Origin: Nocardioides oleivorans
GTDB taxonomy: Bacteria > Actinomycetota > Actinomycetes > Propionibacteriales > Nocardioidaceae
Direction: 5' to 3'
NCBI RefSeq assembly: GCF_004137255.1
Contig: NZ_SDWT01000001.1
Location: forward strand, 2,294,001-2,358,000
DNA: 64,000 nt
Positions within the stretch are counted from its first letter, which is position 1, and every line of letters begins with the position of its first letter. The translations under genes and the position numbers were made by a program. Below are positions 16,080 through 25,659 of this stretch, piece after piece. Below the pieces are notes generated by a model that saw only the letters and a list, made by a program, of their open reading frames with translations, made no database searches and was not told where the DNA came from.

Positions 16080-17276
16080 TCAGTTCCAGATCGCGCTCGC
16101 CCACTCGGGGTGGTCGATGAACGGGTTGCGGTTGCCCTGCCACTGCGCGTGGATGCGGTCGTTGCGTCGCATCTCGAAGGCGTCGACGGGGTCGGCGGCG
16201 TTCCAGGCCAGCAGGGTCTCCAGGTCGCCGATCTGCGACGACGAGCTGCCGACCGTGGAGCTCATCTCCAGGTCGTTGAAGCCGTCGTCGCCGTTGTAGC
16301 GCACGGCCATGTAGAGGAGCATCCGCGCGACGTCGCCCTTGACCGCGGCGCGCGGCTCGAAGGAGTCGGAGTCGCTGTAGCAGCCCGAGCAGCCAGAGAC
16401 GGTCGAGCCGCCGTTGTCGAAGTCCTTGTTGCCGCGGGTGCCGTTGACCTGGACGTCCTCGGCGCGGAGGTGGTGCAGGTCGGTGCCCGGACCGGCGCTG
16501 GTGGAGAAGCCGCCGCGCGACTGGGCCCACACGTGCTCGCGGTTCCACTGGCCGGTGCCGCCGCCGTTGCTGTTCTTCGAGATCGACCTGCCGGTGTAGA
16601 GCTCGAGGACGTTGGCGGTGTTGCTCGGGTCCTGGTCGGTGTCCTTCAGCGCGGTCCAGACCTGGTCGTAGGACAGCCGGGTGTTGTCGTCGATGATCTC
16701 GTGGAGCGCGCTCTTGAGCGCGGACCCGGTCTTGCCGACCGCCGGCGCGTAGTAGGTGTCGTCCCACGGGCTGTCGACCGCGCCCGGTGGCGTCGTCGGG
16801 TCGGTCGTCGGCGGGTCGGTGGGCGTCGTGGCGCCACCGGCGTCCGCGAAGGCCGACGTGCCGGTCATGCCCGGGTGGGAGAAGTACGCCGACAGCGCGC
16901 CGGTCACGTCGATCTGCTTGCCCATCAGCGACGGGTTCGACTTCAGGCCCCACTGCGCGCGGAAGGCCGAGGGGACCTGCACGTAGAGCATCGACGAGGT
17001 GCTGGTCTGCGACGCCGAGTCGGCGATCGCCAGCGCGTAGTCGCTGGGGAAGCCGGAGCGTACGACGGTGCTGGTGGCCGTCGGCTGCCCGACGACGTAG
17101 CCGCGCACGGTCTGCGTGGCACCCGTCTGCTGGCCGGTGGCCTGGCTGACGGTGATCGGGGTGGCGGCCTGTGCCGGAGCCGTGACGGCGGGCAGGGCGA
17201 CCACGGAGAGGGTCAGGACGAAGGTGGACACAAGGGCGGACGCGAGCGACCGGCCCTTCCCGAGATGAAGGGTCAT
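16080..17276 (-). CDS. Secreted endonuclease I family nuclease
   Basis: The 398-aa protein has a Sec signal peptide (hydrophobic ASALVSTFVLTLSVVALPAV, then an AxA-type site near APAQAA). After this comes an OB-like domain (ITVSQATGQQTGATQTVRGYVVG) and a Thr/Pro linker. The C-terminal endonuclease I domain has NREHVWAQSRG (catalytic His) and DLHHLR plus GNKDFDNGG. It should degrade extracellular DNA, with Mg2+ as the usual cofactor. Two cysteines (SGCSGCYSD) could form a disulfide or bind metal. Confidence 0.9.
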   Translation of the reverse strand: MTLHLGKGRSLASALVSTFVLTLSVVALPAVTAPAQAATPITVSQATGQQTGATQTVRGYVVGQPTATSTVVRSGFPSDYALAIADSASQTSTSSMLYVQVPSAFRAQWGLKSNPSLMGKQIDVTGALSAYFSHPGMTGTSAFADAGGATTPTDPPTTDPTTPPGAVDSPWDDTYYAPAVGKTGSALKSALHEIIDDNTRLSYDQVWTALKDTDQDPSNTANVLELYTGRSISKNSNGGGTGQWNREHVWAQSRGGFSTSAGPGTDLHHLRAEDVQVNGTRGNKDFDNGGSTVSGCSGCYSDSDSFEPRAAVKGDVARMLLYMAVRYNGDDGFNDLEMSSTVGSSSSQIGDLETLLAWNAADPVDAFEMRRNDRIHAQWQGNRNPFIDHPEWASAIWN

Positions 17277-17450
17277 GGAAGGTCACCCTGCCCCAACATC
17301 CGGCATCGGGGAAGGTCCGCGAGGTGAACCCCTGGTGTGGTGCGTGGTGCTCGTGGGGCCGGTTCCACGCTCAGCGAGACGTTGAACGATCTCCTTTACA
17401 CCCTTGCGCATCAGTTCTTCCAAAACGCCACGGAAAGTCGCCGGACTCTT

Positions 17451-17456
17451 TAGGTT
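17451..17456 (+). promoter_or_regulatory. Possible -10 of the conservon operon
   Basis: TAGGTT would start transcription near 17463 and give a leader of about 65 nt before the ATG. The 250-bp intergenic region also serves the divergent endonuclease gene; nothing else convincing was seen in it. Confidence 0.4.
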
Positions 17457-17526
17457 GAGTCTGCTCCGGGTGCTGCCCGGCGCAGGTTCCGTCGTCCGAA
17501 GCCGCTACCACCCCCGCGAGGCACAC

Positions 17527-20500
17527 ATGACCCAGGATGCAGCCCGGCCCGCCAAGGGCTTGGGTAGTTCTGTCGCCGGCTGGCCGCTGCGCCGCAAGAT
17601 CGCGCTCGCCCTGGCCGTGCCGCTGGTCCTCGCCGGTGTCCTCGGCGGCCTGCGCGTGGCGAGCGACTACGGCGACTCGCGCCAGGCTTCGCGGAGCGCC
17701 CAGCAGGTCACGATCATCCAGCCCGCGGTCGACTACCTGACCGCCGCCGAGTCCGCCATGGTCGCCGCGCAGTCCGACTCCGCCGCCAGCCAGGGCGACA
17801 AGATCGACGCGATCGACGACATCGTCACCAACGCCGAGGCGCTGACCCAGGCCCGCGACACCGCCGACCTCGACGAGCTCCAGACCGCGCACGTGGACGC
17901 GCTCCTCGACCTCAGCCAGGCCATCCGCGGTGACGGCGCCCAGAACCTCGGCCCCGCCACCTGGGTCGCGCTGGTCCGCCAGCTCGAGTCGAGCGTCTCC
18001 CAGCTCATCACCAGCGTGAACGCCGCCCAGGAGACGCCCGAGCCGCGCCTCGAGCAGCTCTCGCAGGCCATGAGCGGTCGACTCTCGCTCGCCCTCCAGC
18101 AGGGCCTGATCTCCACCACGCTGGCCCAGTCCACCTCGCAGGACCTCTTCTCGGAGGTCGGCGTCGAGGCGGCCGCCATCGACCGTCTCGCCGGTTCGGT
18201 CGAGGGCGCCGAGGCCGAGACGTCCCAGCTCCGCACGCAGAACACCCGGCACGCCAACGAGATCCGTGACAACTCCGCCACGAACCTCGACGGCCGCGAC
18301 GCCTACACGTCCTACGACACGATCACCGAGACCCTCATCTCAGGTGTCACCGCCTCGCTCGACAGCGCCGCCTCGGCTGCCCAGCGCAACGCGCTCCTCG
18401 GTGCGCTGCTCACGCTCTCCGCCCTCGCCGCCGCGATCTTCCTGGCCCTCCTCGTGGCCCGCAGCCTCCTCGAGCCGATCGGCAAGGTGCGGGACGGAGC
18501 CCTCGCGGTCGCCCGTCACCGCCTGCCCGACGCGGTCGCCCGCATCCGTTCCGGTCAGGAGCCGGAGCCGATCAGGACGATCGACGTCACCACCAACGAG
18601 GAGATCGGCCAGGTCGCGCGAGCGGTCGACGACCTCCACCGCCAGGCCATCCACCTCGCCTCCGGCGAGGCCCAGCTGCGGCAGACCGTCAACGCGATGT
18701 TCGTGACGCTGTCGCGTCGCTCGACCTCGCTGGTCAACCAGCAGCTCGCCCAGATCGAGCGCCTCGAGCACGACGAGGAAGACCCCAAGCGACTCGAGTC
18801 GCTGTTCCGCCTCGACCACCTCGCCTCGCGGATGCGTCGTACGGCCGACTCGCTCCTGATCCTCGCCGACGCCCCGAACCGTGCCGCCGGCCAGTTCAGC
18901 CTCAGCGTCGGAGAGGCCCTCCAGGCCGCGACCTCCGGTGTGCAGGACTACCAGCGCGTGCAGATCCTGTCGCACATCGGCACCCGGGTCAGCGACGACG
19001 CCGCAGCCGACCTCGTGCACCTGCTCACCGAGCTGGTGGACAACGCCCTCACCTACTCGCCGCCGGCCGAGCCGGTCCGCCTCGCCGCCAAGCTCGGCAC
19101 CGACGGCGTCACCATCACCGTCACCGACTCCGGCCTGGGCGTGCCCCCGGCCGAGCTCGAGCAGCTCAACCGCGACCTCGAGCACGGCGCCGAGGCCACC
19201 CCGGACACCGCCCGCCGCATGGGCCTGTTCGTGGTCTCCCGCCTCGCCGAGCGCCACGGCATCGTCGCGACGCTGTCGCGCAACGCCGGTGGCGGCATGA
19301 CGGCCACCGTCGTGCTCCCGACGTCCGTGCTGCCCGAGCTCCCGCAGACCGGTGCGCCGGCCCCGGCGGCCAGCCTGCGCGAGATGGCCGAGGCCCTCGA
19401 GTCGCCGGTTCCCGCCGCGGCCGCTCCTGCCGTTGCCGCGGCCGCCGCGACCGAGGTCGTGGAGTCCAAGCGCGAGGCCCGCAACCGCTCCCGCGCCGAG
19501 AAGGCCGAGGCCAAGGCTGCGGAGAAGGCCGCCAGGAAGGACGCCGCGGCCAAGGTCGTCGCGCCGACGCCCGAGCCCGAGCCGGTCGTCGAGGCCCCGG
19601 TCGTCACCGAGGACCGCCCGCCGCTCGAGAGCCTGCTCCCGCGCCGCGAGCCCGGCGCCAACATGCCCCGCACGGGCGCCGACGCCTTCCTGCCGCCGGA
19701 GACCTCCGGCGTCACGGGACCGCTGTTCGGCAAGCGTGAGCCCAAGCCCGTCGAGGAGCCCGCGGCCGCGCCCGTCGCGTCCGCCGAGCCCGTCGCCGGG
19801 GACACCACCGAGTCGGAGCCGGCCGCCGAGAAGACCGCGGAGAAGGTCGCTCGGGTCGTCCCGATCACGGCGCTCGCCGCCCGCCAGCGCGCCCAGGCCG
19901 AGGCCGAGGCCCGCGCTGCCGAGGCCGCTGCCGCCGAGACCTCGTCCGAGCCCGAGTCCGAGCCCGCGTCGGAGCACGTGTCGGAGCCCGCGTCGGAGCA
20001 CGTGTCGGAGGGGACGGTCGAGCAGCCCGTCGCGGAGGAGTCCGTCGAGGAGGCTCCGGTCGCGGAGACGCCCGTCGCGCAGGCGCCGGTCGAGCCCCCG
20101 ATCTTCGAGCCCTACCGTTCGCGCGAGTCGTCCACCGCCTCCAGCCCGGTTCCGGACCCGCTGTCCGACCCGCTGCCCGCGGACGCCTTCGACGACGAGC
20201 CGTCCTCGGCGGAGCCGGCCGAGGCCGAGCCGGTCGTGGCGGAGCCCGTGGCCGAGGAGATCGCCGAGGAGCCCGTCGCCGACGAGCCCGTCGCCGACGA
20301 GCCCGTCGCCGATGAGCCCGTCGAGGAGCGCTTCGAGGAGCCCGTCGTCGAGCCCGAGCCGGTCGTCGCCGAGCCCGTCGCGCACGTGCACGACGAGGTC
20401 GAGGTCGACTACAACGACCCGCTGGGCCTCGGGACGCCGAGCACGCAGGTCGTCGAGCCCGAGCCGGAGCCCGAGCCCGAGCCCGAGCCGGTGGTGGCCG

Positions 20501-21144
20501 AGACCCCCGCCTGGGAGCCGGAGCTGCCGGCCCACCAGCCGGTCGTCGCCTACGAGCCCGAGCCCGCGCAGCCGGTCGCCCCGAGCTACGGCGACACCCT
20601 CACCGAGACCGTCGCGGAGACGGCCACCGTCACCGAGACCCGCACCGAGACCTTCACCGAGACCTCGACCGAGACCGAGGTCCCGGTCGAGGAGCCCGCG
20701 GCCTTCGCCGAGCCGACGTACGACGCCCCGGCCGCCCGCGCCGAGACGGCGTACGAGCCGGGTCATGCGAGCAACGGCATCTCGCCCGAGGGCGTGGCGC
20801 CGGCCCGGATCGGCGGGGACTCGCCGATCTTCAAGTCCATGCGGTCAGGCTGGCTCGCCGGTGATGGCCAGGGCGAGTTCCACCAGACCGAGGTGGACCG
20901 CGGATGGGAGATCGCCGAGCACGTCGCGGAGGAGGCTCCCGTGGCCGAATCCACCGTCGCCGGACTCCCTCGTCGTGCCCCCGGAGAGCGCCTCGTTCCG
21001 GGTAGCGTTACCCCGCCCACTGCAGCCAAGACGCGCGACCCGGAAGCGATCCGTCGCCGGCTCCAGGCCCACAAGGCCGGTGTCAGCCGTGGTCGAGCTG
21101 CAGCCCAAAGTTCCACTCAGCACACGGAAGCAGGCCCCGCATGA
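17527..21144 (+). CDS. cvnA: Conservon histidine kinase-like sensor CvnA with long Pro/Glu-rich tail
   Basis: The 1205-aa protein has TM1 (about residues 19-41), a nitrate/nitrite-sensor-like extracellular helical domain, TM2 (about 290-315), HAMP, and a region [13 protein letters not shown] (about 426-438) holding a likely His. The HATPase domain follows, with [21 protein letters not shown] and a [13 protein letters not shown] motif. About 590 residues follow, rich in Pro, Glu, Val and Ala, with tandem PVADE units, ending in the conserved CvnA tail ([34 protein letters not shown]). ATG 17527 has GAGG 5 nt upstream. It is first of the cvnABCD operon, and its stop overlaps cvnB. In Streptomyces, conservons form a membrane complex likened to eukaryotic GPCR signalling. 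Confidence 0.93.
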   Translation: MTQDAARPAKGLGSSVAGWPLRRKIALALAVPLVLAGVLGGLRVASDYGDSRQASRSAQQVTIIQPAVDYLTAAESAMVAAQSDSAASQGDKIDAIDDIVTNAEALTQARDTADLDELQTAHVDALLDLSQAIRGDGAQNLGPATWVALVRQLESSVSQLITSVNAAQETPEPRLEQLSQAMSGRLSLALQQGLISTTLAQSTSQDLFSEVGVEAAAIDRLAGSVEGAEAETSQLRTQNTRHANEIRDNSATNLDGRDAYTSYDTITETLISGVTASLDSAASAAQRNALLGALLTLSALAAAIFLALLVARSLLEPIGKVRDGALAVARHRLPDAVARIRSGQEPEPIRTIDVTTNEEIGQVARAVDDLHRQAIHLASGEAQLRQTVNAMFVTLSRRSTSLVNQQLAQIERLEHDEEDPKRLESLFRLDHLASRMRRTADSLLILADAPNRAAGQFSLSVGEALQAATSGVQDYQRVQILSHIGTRVSDDAAADLVHLLTELVDNALTYSPPAEPVRLAAKLGTDGVTITVTDSGLGVPPAELEQLNRDLEHGAEATPDTARRMGLFVVSRLAERHGIVATLSRNAGGGMTATVVLPTSVLPELPQTGAPAPAASLREMAEALESPVPAAAAPAVAAAAATEVVESKREARNRSRAEKAEAKAAEKAARKDAAAKVVAPTPEPEPVVEAPVVTEDRPPLESLLPRREPGANMPRTGADAFLPPETSGVTGPLFGKREPKPVEEPAAAPVASAEPVAGDTTESEPAAEKTAEKVARVVPITALAARQRAQAEAEARAAEAAAAETSSEPESEPASEHVSEPASEHVSEGTVEQPVAEESVEEAPVAETPVAQAPVEPPIFEPYRSRESSTASSPVPDPLSDPLPADAFDDEPSSAEPAEAEPVVAEPVAEEIAEEPVADEPVADEPVADEPVEERFEEPVVEPEPVVAEPVAHVHDEVEVDYNDPLGLGTPSTQVVEPEPEPEPEPEPVVAETPAWEPELPAHQPVVAYEPEPAQPVAPSYGDTLTETVAETATVTETRTETFTETSTETEVPVEEPAAFAEPTYDAPAARAETAYEPGHASNGISPEGVAPARIGGDSPIFKSMRSGWLAGDGQGEFHQTEVDRGWEIAEHVAEEAPVAESTVAGLPRRAPGERLVPGSVTPPTAAKTRDPEAIRRRLQAHKAGVSRGRAAAQSSTQHTEAGPA
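19960..20007 (+). repeat. Two tandem 24-bp repeats inside the cvnA tail
   Basis: The unit at 19960-19983 is repeated exactly at 19984-20007 and encodes EPASEHVS twice. A second short tandem set encoding PVADE lies near 20273-20317. These are length-variable low-complexity regions. Confidence 0.8.
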
Positions 21145-21569
21145 GCTACGAAACCTCCGTCCCCGGCGCCGCTGGTGACGACCGCGACCTCGACTGGGTG
21201 ATGTCGCGCTTCGTGGACGACGTCCCCGATGCCGCGCACGCGATCCTGGTCTCCGCCGACGGCCTCCTGATGGCCTCGAGCACCAGCATCCCGGGTGAGC
21301 GCGCCGAGCAGGTCGCGGCCGTCTCCTCCGGACTCGCCAGCCTCGCGGTGGGCGCCGCCCGCCTCTTCGAGGGCGGCTCGGTGATGCAGACCATCGTCGA
21401 GATGGAGATGGGCTTCCTGATGCTCATGAGCGTCGGTGACGGGTCCAACCTCACCGTGCTCACCACCGAGGAGGCCGACATCGGCCAGGTGGGCTACGAG
21501 ATGGCCCTGCTCGTCGACCGCGTGGGACGTACCGTCGAGGCCCAGGCCCGCGTCGGTACGGGCGGCTGA
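21141..21569 (+). CDS. cvnB: Roadblock/LC7 protein CvnB
   Basis: The 142-aa protein is a roadblock/LC7 domain ([30 protein letters not shown], then [20 protein letters not shown]). In conservons this subunit works with the CvnD GTPase, as MglB does with MglA (family knowledge). The ATG overlaps the cvnA stop by 4 nt, so the two are translationally coupled. Confidence 0.94.
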   Translation: MSYETSVPGAAGDDRDLDWVMSRFVDDVPDAAHAILVSADGLLMASSTSIPGERAEQVAAVSSGLASLAVGAARLFEGGSVMQTIVEMEMGFLMLMSVGDGSNLTVLTTEEADIGQVGYEMALLVDRVGRTVEAQARVGTGG

Positions 21570-21583
21570 ACCGGTCCCGTGCC

Positions 21584-21952
21584 ATGACGCCGCCAGTCGA
21601 GCCTGACGACGACGGGTACACCCCTCGTCTGATCCGCTCCTACACCATCACCTCAGGTCGTACGGCAACCTCTGTCGACCTGGCCATGGAGGCCACGCTG
21701 CGCCTCCAGGCTGGTGCAGAGGCGCCCGTCCTCACCCCTTCCGCCGCGCAGGTTCTCGAGGTCTGCGACCGCCGTTCCGTGGCCGAGGTCTCGGCCCTGA
21801 CCAAGATGCCGATCGGCGTCACCCGGGTGCTGCTGGGTGACCTCATCGAGCAGGGCTTGATCCGGATCCAGGCCACCATCACCGAGAAGACGTCGACAGA
21901 TGAGCGTCTGGAGCTCATCGAAAGGACCCTCCGTGGACTTCGAAACTACTAA
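21584..21952 (+). CDS. cvnC: DUF742 protein CvnC
   Basis: The 122-aa protein has the DUF742 pattern: YTPRLIRSYTITSGRT, a winged-helix-like middle with RRSVAEVSALTKMPIGVTRVLLGDL, and IEQGLIRI. It is the third conservon component and may bind DNA or partners. Its 3' end overlaps the cvnD start by 20 nt. Confidence 0.93.
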   Translation: MTPPVEPDDDGYTPRLIRSYTITSGRTATSVDLAMEATLRLQAGAEAPVLTPSAAQVLEVCDRRSVAEVSALTKMPIGVTRVLLGDLIEQGLIRIQATITEKTSTDERLELIERTLRGLRNY

Positions 21953-22529
21953 GGCACAGCGCGCGGCTGCGTCGACGAAGATCGTCATTGCCGGCGGCTT
22001 CGGCGTCGGCAAGTCGACGCTCGTCGGCGCCGTCTCGGAGATCGACCCGCTGCGCACCGAGGCACTCGTCACCAACGAGTCCGAGGGCGTCGACGATCTC
22101 GCCGCCGTGCCCACCAAGGCCACCACCACCGTGGCCATGGACTTCGGCCGACTGACCCTGGCGGAGGACCTGGTCCTCTACCTCTTCGGCACGCCCGGCC
22201 AGCGCCGTTTCTGGTTCATGTGGGACGACCTGTGCCGCGGCGCCATCGGCGCCATCGTGCTGGTCGACGTGGCCCGGCTCGACGAGTCCTTCTCGCCGCT
22301 GGACTACTTCGAGTCCAAGGGCATCCCGTTCATCGTCGCCGTCAACGAGTTCGACGGCGTTCCGCGCTACCCCGCCGAGGAGATCGCCGCCGCGCTGGCC
22401 CTGCCCGCCGACGTACCGATCATCAGCCTCGACGCCCGCGACCGCGAGCAGGCCAAGGGTGCGCTCGTGAAGATCACCGAATACGCCCTCATGCGACTGC
22501 GCGAGTCGCTCACCGTGAATGCGAACTGA
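21933..22529 (+). CDS. cvnD: Conservon GTPase CvnD
   Basis: The 198-aa small GTPase has the P-loop GGFGVGKSTLVGA, FGTPGQRRFWFMWDDL (switch 2/G3 region) and VAVNEFD in place of NKxD (G4). It would cycle between GTP and GDP forms with CvnB. The GTG at 21933 is chosen because an AAAGGA ribosome site precedes it and the family begins VDFETTKAQR; an ATG at 21900 would add 11 unrelated residues. The start lies inside the end of cvnC. Confidence 0.93.
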   Translation: MDFETTKAQRAAASTKIVIAGGFGVGKSTLVGAVSEIDPLRTEALVTNESEGVDDLAAVPTKATTTVAMDFGRLTLAEDLVLYLFGTPGQRRFWFMWDDLCRGAIGAIVLVDVARLDESFSPLDYFESKGIPFIVAVNEFDGVPRYPAEEIAAALALPADVPIISLDARDREQAKGALVKITEYALMRLRESLTVNAN

Positions 22530-22532
22530 GCC

Positions 22533-23339
22533 ATGACCCGCACCACTCCACGACACCGCATCGCCGGTGCCGCCCTCTCCTCCGCTGTCCTGCTGCTCAC
22601 GCTCAGCGCGTGCGGCGGCAGCGCCAGCGGCCAGTCGGCCGACTCGCTCAGCGACGTGTCCCTGGTCTTCAAGGGCGCGCTCACCGTGTGCACCGACAGC
22701 CCCTACGCGCCGTTCGTCTACGAGCAGAAGGGCAAGCTGGCCGGCTTCGACGTCGACCTGGCCCAGGAGGTCGCCGACGAGCTGGAGGTCGACCTCGACG
22801 TCATCGACGTCGACTTCGACGACATCACCTCGGGCGACTCGCTCAACAACGACGTGTGCGACGTGGCCGTCTCGGCGATGACCATCACCGGTGAGCGGGC
22901 CCGCGTCCTCGACTTCTCCAGCCCCTACTTCGACGCCAAGCAGGCGCTGATCACGCCTCGCGGCTCGGGCCTCGACACCCTCGAGGAGCTGGCCGGCCAG
23001 CGCGTGGGCGTGCAGAAGGAGACGACCGGCGAGACCTTCATGGGCGACTACGCACCCGACACCACCGAGGTCGTCACCTTCGCCGACGCGGCGGGCCTCC
23101 AGGCCGCGCTCGACGCCGGCGAGATCGACGCGGCGATGCTCGACAACACGGTCTCGGGCGAGTTCGTCACCCAGAACCGCACGCTCAAGCTGGCCCGCGA
23201 GTTCGACACCGGTGAGCAGTACGGCATGGCGGTCAAGAAGGACGGCAACATCCCGCTGCTGCGCTCGATCAACAGCACGCTGGCCCAGCTCCGCGAGGAC
23301 GGCCGCTACGACAAGATCTACAAGAAGTACTTCGGCTGA
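22533..23339 (+). CDS. Solute-binding lipoprotein (amino acid type) at the end of the conservon
   Basis: The 268-aa protein has a lipoprotein signal (LLLTLSAC, lipidated Cys) and the family 3 solute-binding fold: LTVCTDSPYAPFVYEQKGKL, AGFDVDLAQEVADELEVDL, then TITGERARVLDFSSPYFDAK. It should bind an amino acid or similar compound outside the cell. Only 3 nt separate it from cvnD and a terminator follows directly, so it is the fifth gene of the conservon operon. No permease or ATPase is nearby, so it may present a ligand to CvnA rather than serve transport (inference). Confidence 0.88.
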   Translation: MTRTTPRHRIAGAALSSAVLLLTLSACGGSASGQSADSLSDVSLVFKGALTVCTDSPYAPFVYEQKGKLAGFDVDLAQEVADELEVDLDVIDVDFDDITSGDSLNNDVCDVAVSAMTITGERARVLDFSSPYFDAKQALITPRGSGLDTLEELAGQRVGVQKETTGETFMGDYAPDTTEVVTFADAAGLQAALDAGEIDAAMLDNTVSGEFVTQNRTLKLAREFDTGEQYGMAVKKDGNIPLLRSINSTLAQLREDGRYDKIYKKYFG

Positions 23340-23351
23340 TCGTCCAGCCCA

Positions 23352-23383
23352 CACGGCCCGGCAGGTGATCCTGCCGGGCCGTG
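23352..23383. terminator. Strong hairpin terminator after the conservon operon
   Basis: A perfect 14-bp stem (23352-23365 with 23370-23383) closes a TGAT loop, 12 nt after the lipoprotein stop and 48 nt before the convergent antiporter stop. It probably acts in both directions. Confidence 0.8.
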
Positions 23384-23430
23384 GTGCGTTGCGGTGGCTG
23401 CGGTGGCTCGTGGTGGCCGCTCGGTCCCGC

Positions 23431-24570
23431 CTACGGCGCGATCGTGAGGAACAGGAACGACGCGAGGAGCACGAGGTGCACCCCGCCCTGCAGCGGCTTG
23501 GTGCGACCGGGGACCACCGTGAGGATGGCCACCGCGGCGGTCAGCAGGAGCAGGACCGTCTGGAGCTGGTTGAGGCCGAGCTCGAGCGGGCCCTCCAGCC
23601 AGATGCTGGCGATCGCGATGGCGGGGATGGTGAGGCCGATGGAGGCCATCGCCGAGCCGAGGGCGAGGTTGAGGCTGACCTGGACCCGGTTGCGGGCGGC
23701 CGCGCGGACGGCCGCGATCGTCTCCGGCGCGAGGACGAGCAGCGCGATCACGACGCCGACCACGGCCTGGGGGAAGCCGAGCGCGGCGACGCCGTTCTCG
23801 ATGGCGGGCGACTCGATCTTGGCGAGCCCGACGACGGCGACGAGCGAGACGACGAGCAGGCCGAGGCTGGCCAGGGCGGCGCGGTCGGTCGGCGGGTCGG
23901 CGTGCCCGTCCTCGTCGAGGTCGACCGGCGCGTGCTCGAAGGAGTCGCCCCCGCCCGACGACATCACGGTCGGGGTGTGCTGGCCCTGCTCCACCGGTAG
24001 GAAGAAGTCGCGGTGCCGGATGGTCTGGGTGAAGACGAACATGCCGTAGAGGGCGAGCGAGGCGATCGCGGCGAAGGCCAGCTGGGCGCCGGTGAACTCC
24101 GGGCCTGGCTCCGACGTCGTCACGGACGGCACGACGAGGCAGAGCACGGCGAGCGCGATGACGGTCGCGAGCGCGGCTCCGGTGCCCTCGGGGTTGAACA
24201 CCGCGAGGCGGTGCTTGAGCGCGCCGACGAGCAGCGAGATGCCGACGATGCCGTTGACGGTGATCATCACGGCCGCGAAGACGGTGTCACGCGCCAGGCC
24301 GGAGGCGTCCTTGTCGGCGGTCACCATGAGCGTGACGATCAGGCCGACCTCGATGATCGTGACCGCGACCGCCAGCACGAGTGAGCCGTAGGGCTCACCG
24401 ACCCGGTGCGCGACGACCTCGGCGTGGTGCACCGCGGCCAGCACCGCGCCGACCAGCAGGAGGGCGAGGACGCCCAGCACCACGGGGCTCTCGGGATGGG
24501 CGAACCATGCCGGCACGAGCACCACGAGTGCCACGACGGGGGCGAGGGTCGTCCAGGATGGCCTGCTCAT
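23431..24570 (-). CDS. Calcium/proton antiporter, ChaA type (CaCA superfamily)
   Basis: The 379-aa membrane protein has about 11 hydrophobic segments and the two inverted alpha-repeats of the cation/Ca2+ exchangers: AVTIIEVGLIVTLMV with MITVNGIVGIS in the first half, and LLVLAPETIAAVRAA with NLALGSAMASIGLTIPAI in the second. It would export Ca2+ or Na+ in exchange for protons. A TAGGGT hexamer 6 nt before ATG 24570 fits a leaderless mRNA. Confidence 0.9.
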   Translation of the reverse strand: MSRPSWTTLAPVVALVVLVPAWFAHPESPVVLGVLALLLVGAVLAAVHHAEVVAHRVGEPYGSLVLAVAVTIIEVGLIVTLMVTADKDASGLARDTVFAAVMITVNGIVGISLLVGALKHRLAVFNPEGTGAALATVIALAVLCLVVPSVTTSEPGPEFTGAQLAFAAIASLALYGMFVFTQTIRHRDFFLPVEQGQHTPTVMSSGGGDSFEHAPVDLDEDGHADPPTDRAALASLGLLVVSLVAVVGLAKIESPAIENGVAALGFPQAVVGVVIALLVLAPETIAAVRAAARNRVQVSLNLALGSAMASIGLTIPAIAIASIWLEGPLELGLNQLQTVLLLLTAAVAILTVVPGRTKPLQGGVHLVLLASFLFLTIAP

Positions 24571-24576
24571 AAGGCA

Positions 24577-24582
24577 ACCCTA
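24577..24582 (-). promoter_or_regulatory. -10 element of the antiporter gene
   Basis: TAGGGT on the minus strand, 6 nt before the ATG at 24570. Confidence 0.55.
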
Positions 24583-24605
24583 TGGGGCGTTCCTGAAGGC
24601 CGCCC

Positions 24606-25592
24606 TCAGGTCTCGGGGGTCGTCAGCTTCTCGAGGCGAGCCCGCAGGAGTGGTACGCGGTGGTTGTTGCCCTCGAGGGTGACGTACTGCTCGCCGAAGA
24701 TCGCCAGCAGCGCGTCGTCGAGACGGCGTACGGCCCCGGCGGGGTAGCGGTAGCCCATCCGCCGGATCACCGCGTCGGCGTCGACCGAGGTGAGCAGGTC
24801 GGCGAGGTCGTCGACGGTGTCGATGCCGAGCTGGGCGAGCAGCCCGGCGATCCAGTCGTAGTGGTCGGTGTGCGACCAGCCGGCGTCGCTGTAGTGGCCG
24901 GCGAGGAAGGTCGCCAGCTCCTGGCCGACGATGTGGTCGGCCTCGGCCTCGGGCGTGCTCCCGGGGGCCGCGACCTGGATCCGGCGGCGGATGGTGGAGA
25001 ACTCCCGGTCGGCCAGCTCGATCAGCCCGGCGGCGAGGGTGAAGCGCCGGTCGAGGTCGGCGGCGGCGTCCTCGGGGACGCTGCCCTTGTAGCGGATGTC
25101 GTGCTCGAACTCGGCCCACGCGTGCTGCAGCACCGTGCGGAGCTGGATGCTGGCCCGCTCGCCGGCGAGCTCCTGGTGCCCCTCGCCGTCGTCGCCCCGC
25201 ACGAGCAGGTGGCGGCTGGCGTAGCCGAAGCGGCCCGAGCGTGCCATCTCCTCACCGAGGTCGCGGTCGTCGAGGATGGTGAGCTCGTCGTCGAGCAGCT
25301 CGGCGACGGCGGCGACGTCGCTGTGGACGTAGGTGATGACGCGGACGCCGATCTGGTCGGTGATCTGCTCGAGCGGGTCGCGGTAGAGCGGCTCGCCTCC
25401 CTCGGTGCGGTTGGCCTTCGCGGCGAACGACGCCACGCTCTTGGTGCGCCCGGTGACGCTCAGGTAGTCGATCCCGGCGTCGTCGAGGAGCGTGCGCACC
25501 AGCGTCACCCACGCGCCCGTCGCGGCCACCAGCTGCGGCTGGCGGGCGGCGTACGACCTCACTGCCTCGCGCACCGGCTCCTGCTCGCTCAT
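24606..25592 (-). CDS. RelA/SpoT-domain protein (small alarmone synthetase-like)
   Basis: The 328-aa protein contains a RelA/SpoT synthetase domain: DYLSVTGRTKSVASFAAKAN, DQIGVRVITYV, and the hallmark SIQLRTVLQHAWAEFEHD. There is no HD hydrolase, TGS or ACT domain, so it is a stand-alone synthetase-type protein that would make (p)ppGpp or a related alarmone. The C-terminal 120 residues are not recognised. ATG 25592 is favoured over an upstream in-frame start at 25613; CAGGCT lies 6 nt upstream, a near match to the leaderless pattern. Confidence 0.85.
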   Translation of the reverse strand: MSEQEPVREAVRSYAARQPQLVAATGAWVTLVRTLLDDAGIDYLSVTGRTKSVASFAAKANRTEGGEPLYRDPLEQITDQIGVRVITYVHSDVAAVAELLDDELTILDDRDLGEEMARSGRFGYASRHLLVRGDDGEGHQELAGERASIQLRTVLQHAWAEFEHDIRYKGSVPEDAAADLDRRFTLAAGLIELADREFSTIRRRIQVAAPGSTPEAEADHIVGQELATFLAGHYSDAGWSHTDHYDWIAGLLAQLGIDTVDDLADLLTSVDADAVIRRMGYRYPAGAVRRLDDALLAIFGEQYVTLEGNNHRVPLLRARLEKLTTPET

Positions 25593-25644
25593 GACGCCAG
25601 CCTGCCAGAGCACGAGCCTGCACCGGGAGCCGTACCGCGCCGGT

Positions 25645-25650
25645 TATCGT
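25645..25650 (+). promoter_or_regulatory. -10 element of the lipoprotein gene
   Basis: TATCGT lies 9 nt before ATG 25660; a leaderless or nearly leaderless transcript is likely. Confidence 0.4.
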
Positions 25651-25659
25651 CGAACCACC

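Noticed and set aside
20273..20317. Short tandem repeats as a CRISPR array
   Set aside because: They are in frame within cvnA, have no spacers and encode PVADE units.
18340..20766. An 808-codon minus-strand frame across cvnA
   Set aside because: Leu/Gly/Arg repeats are the antisense image of the Pro/Glu tail of cvnA; no domain or start signal.
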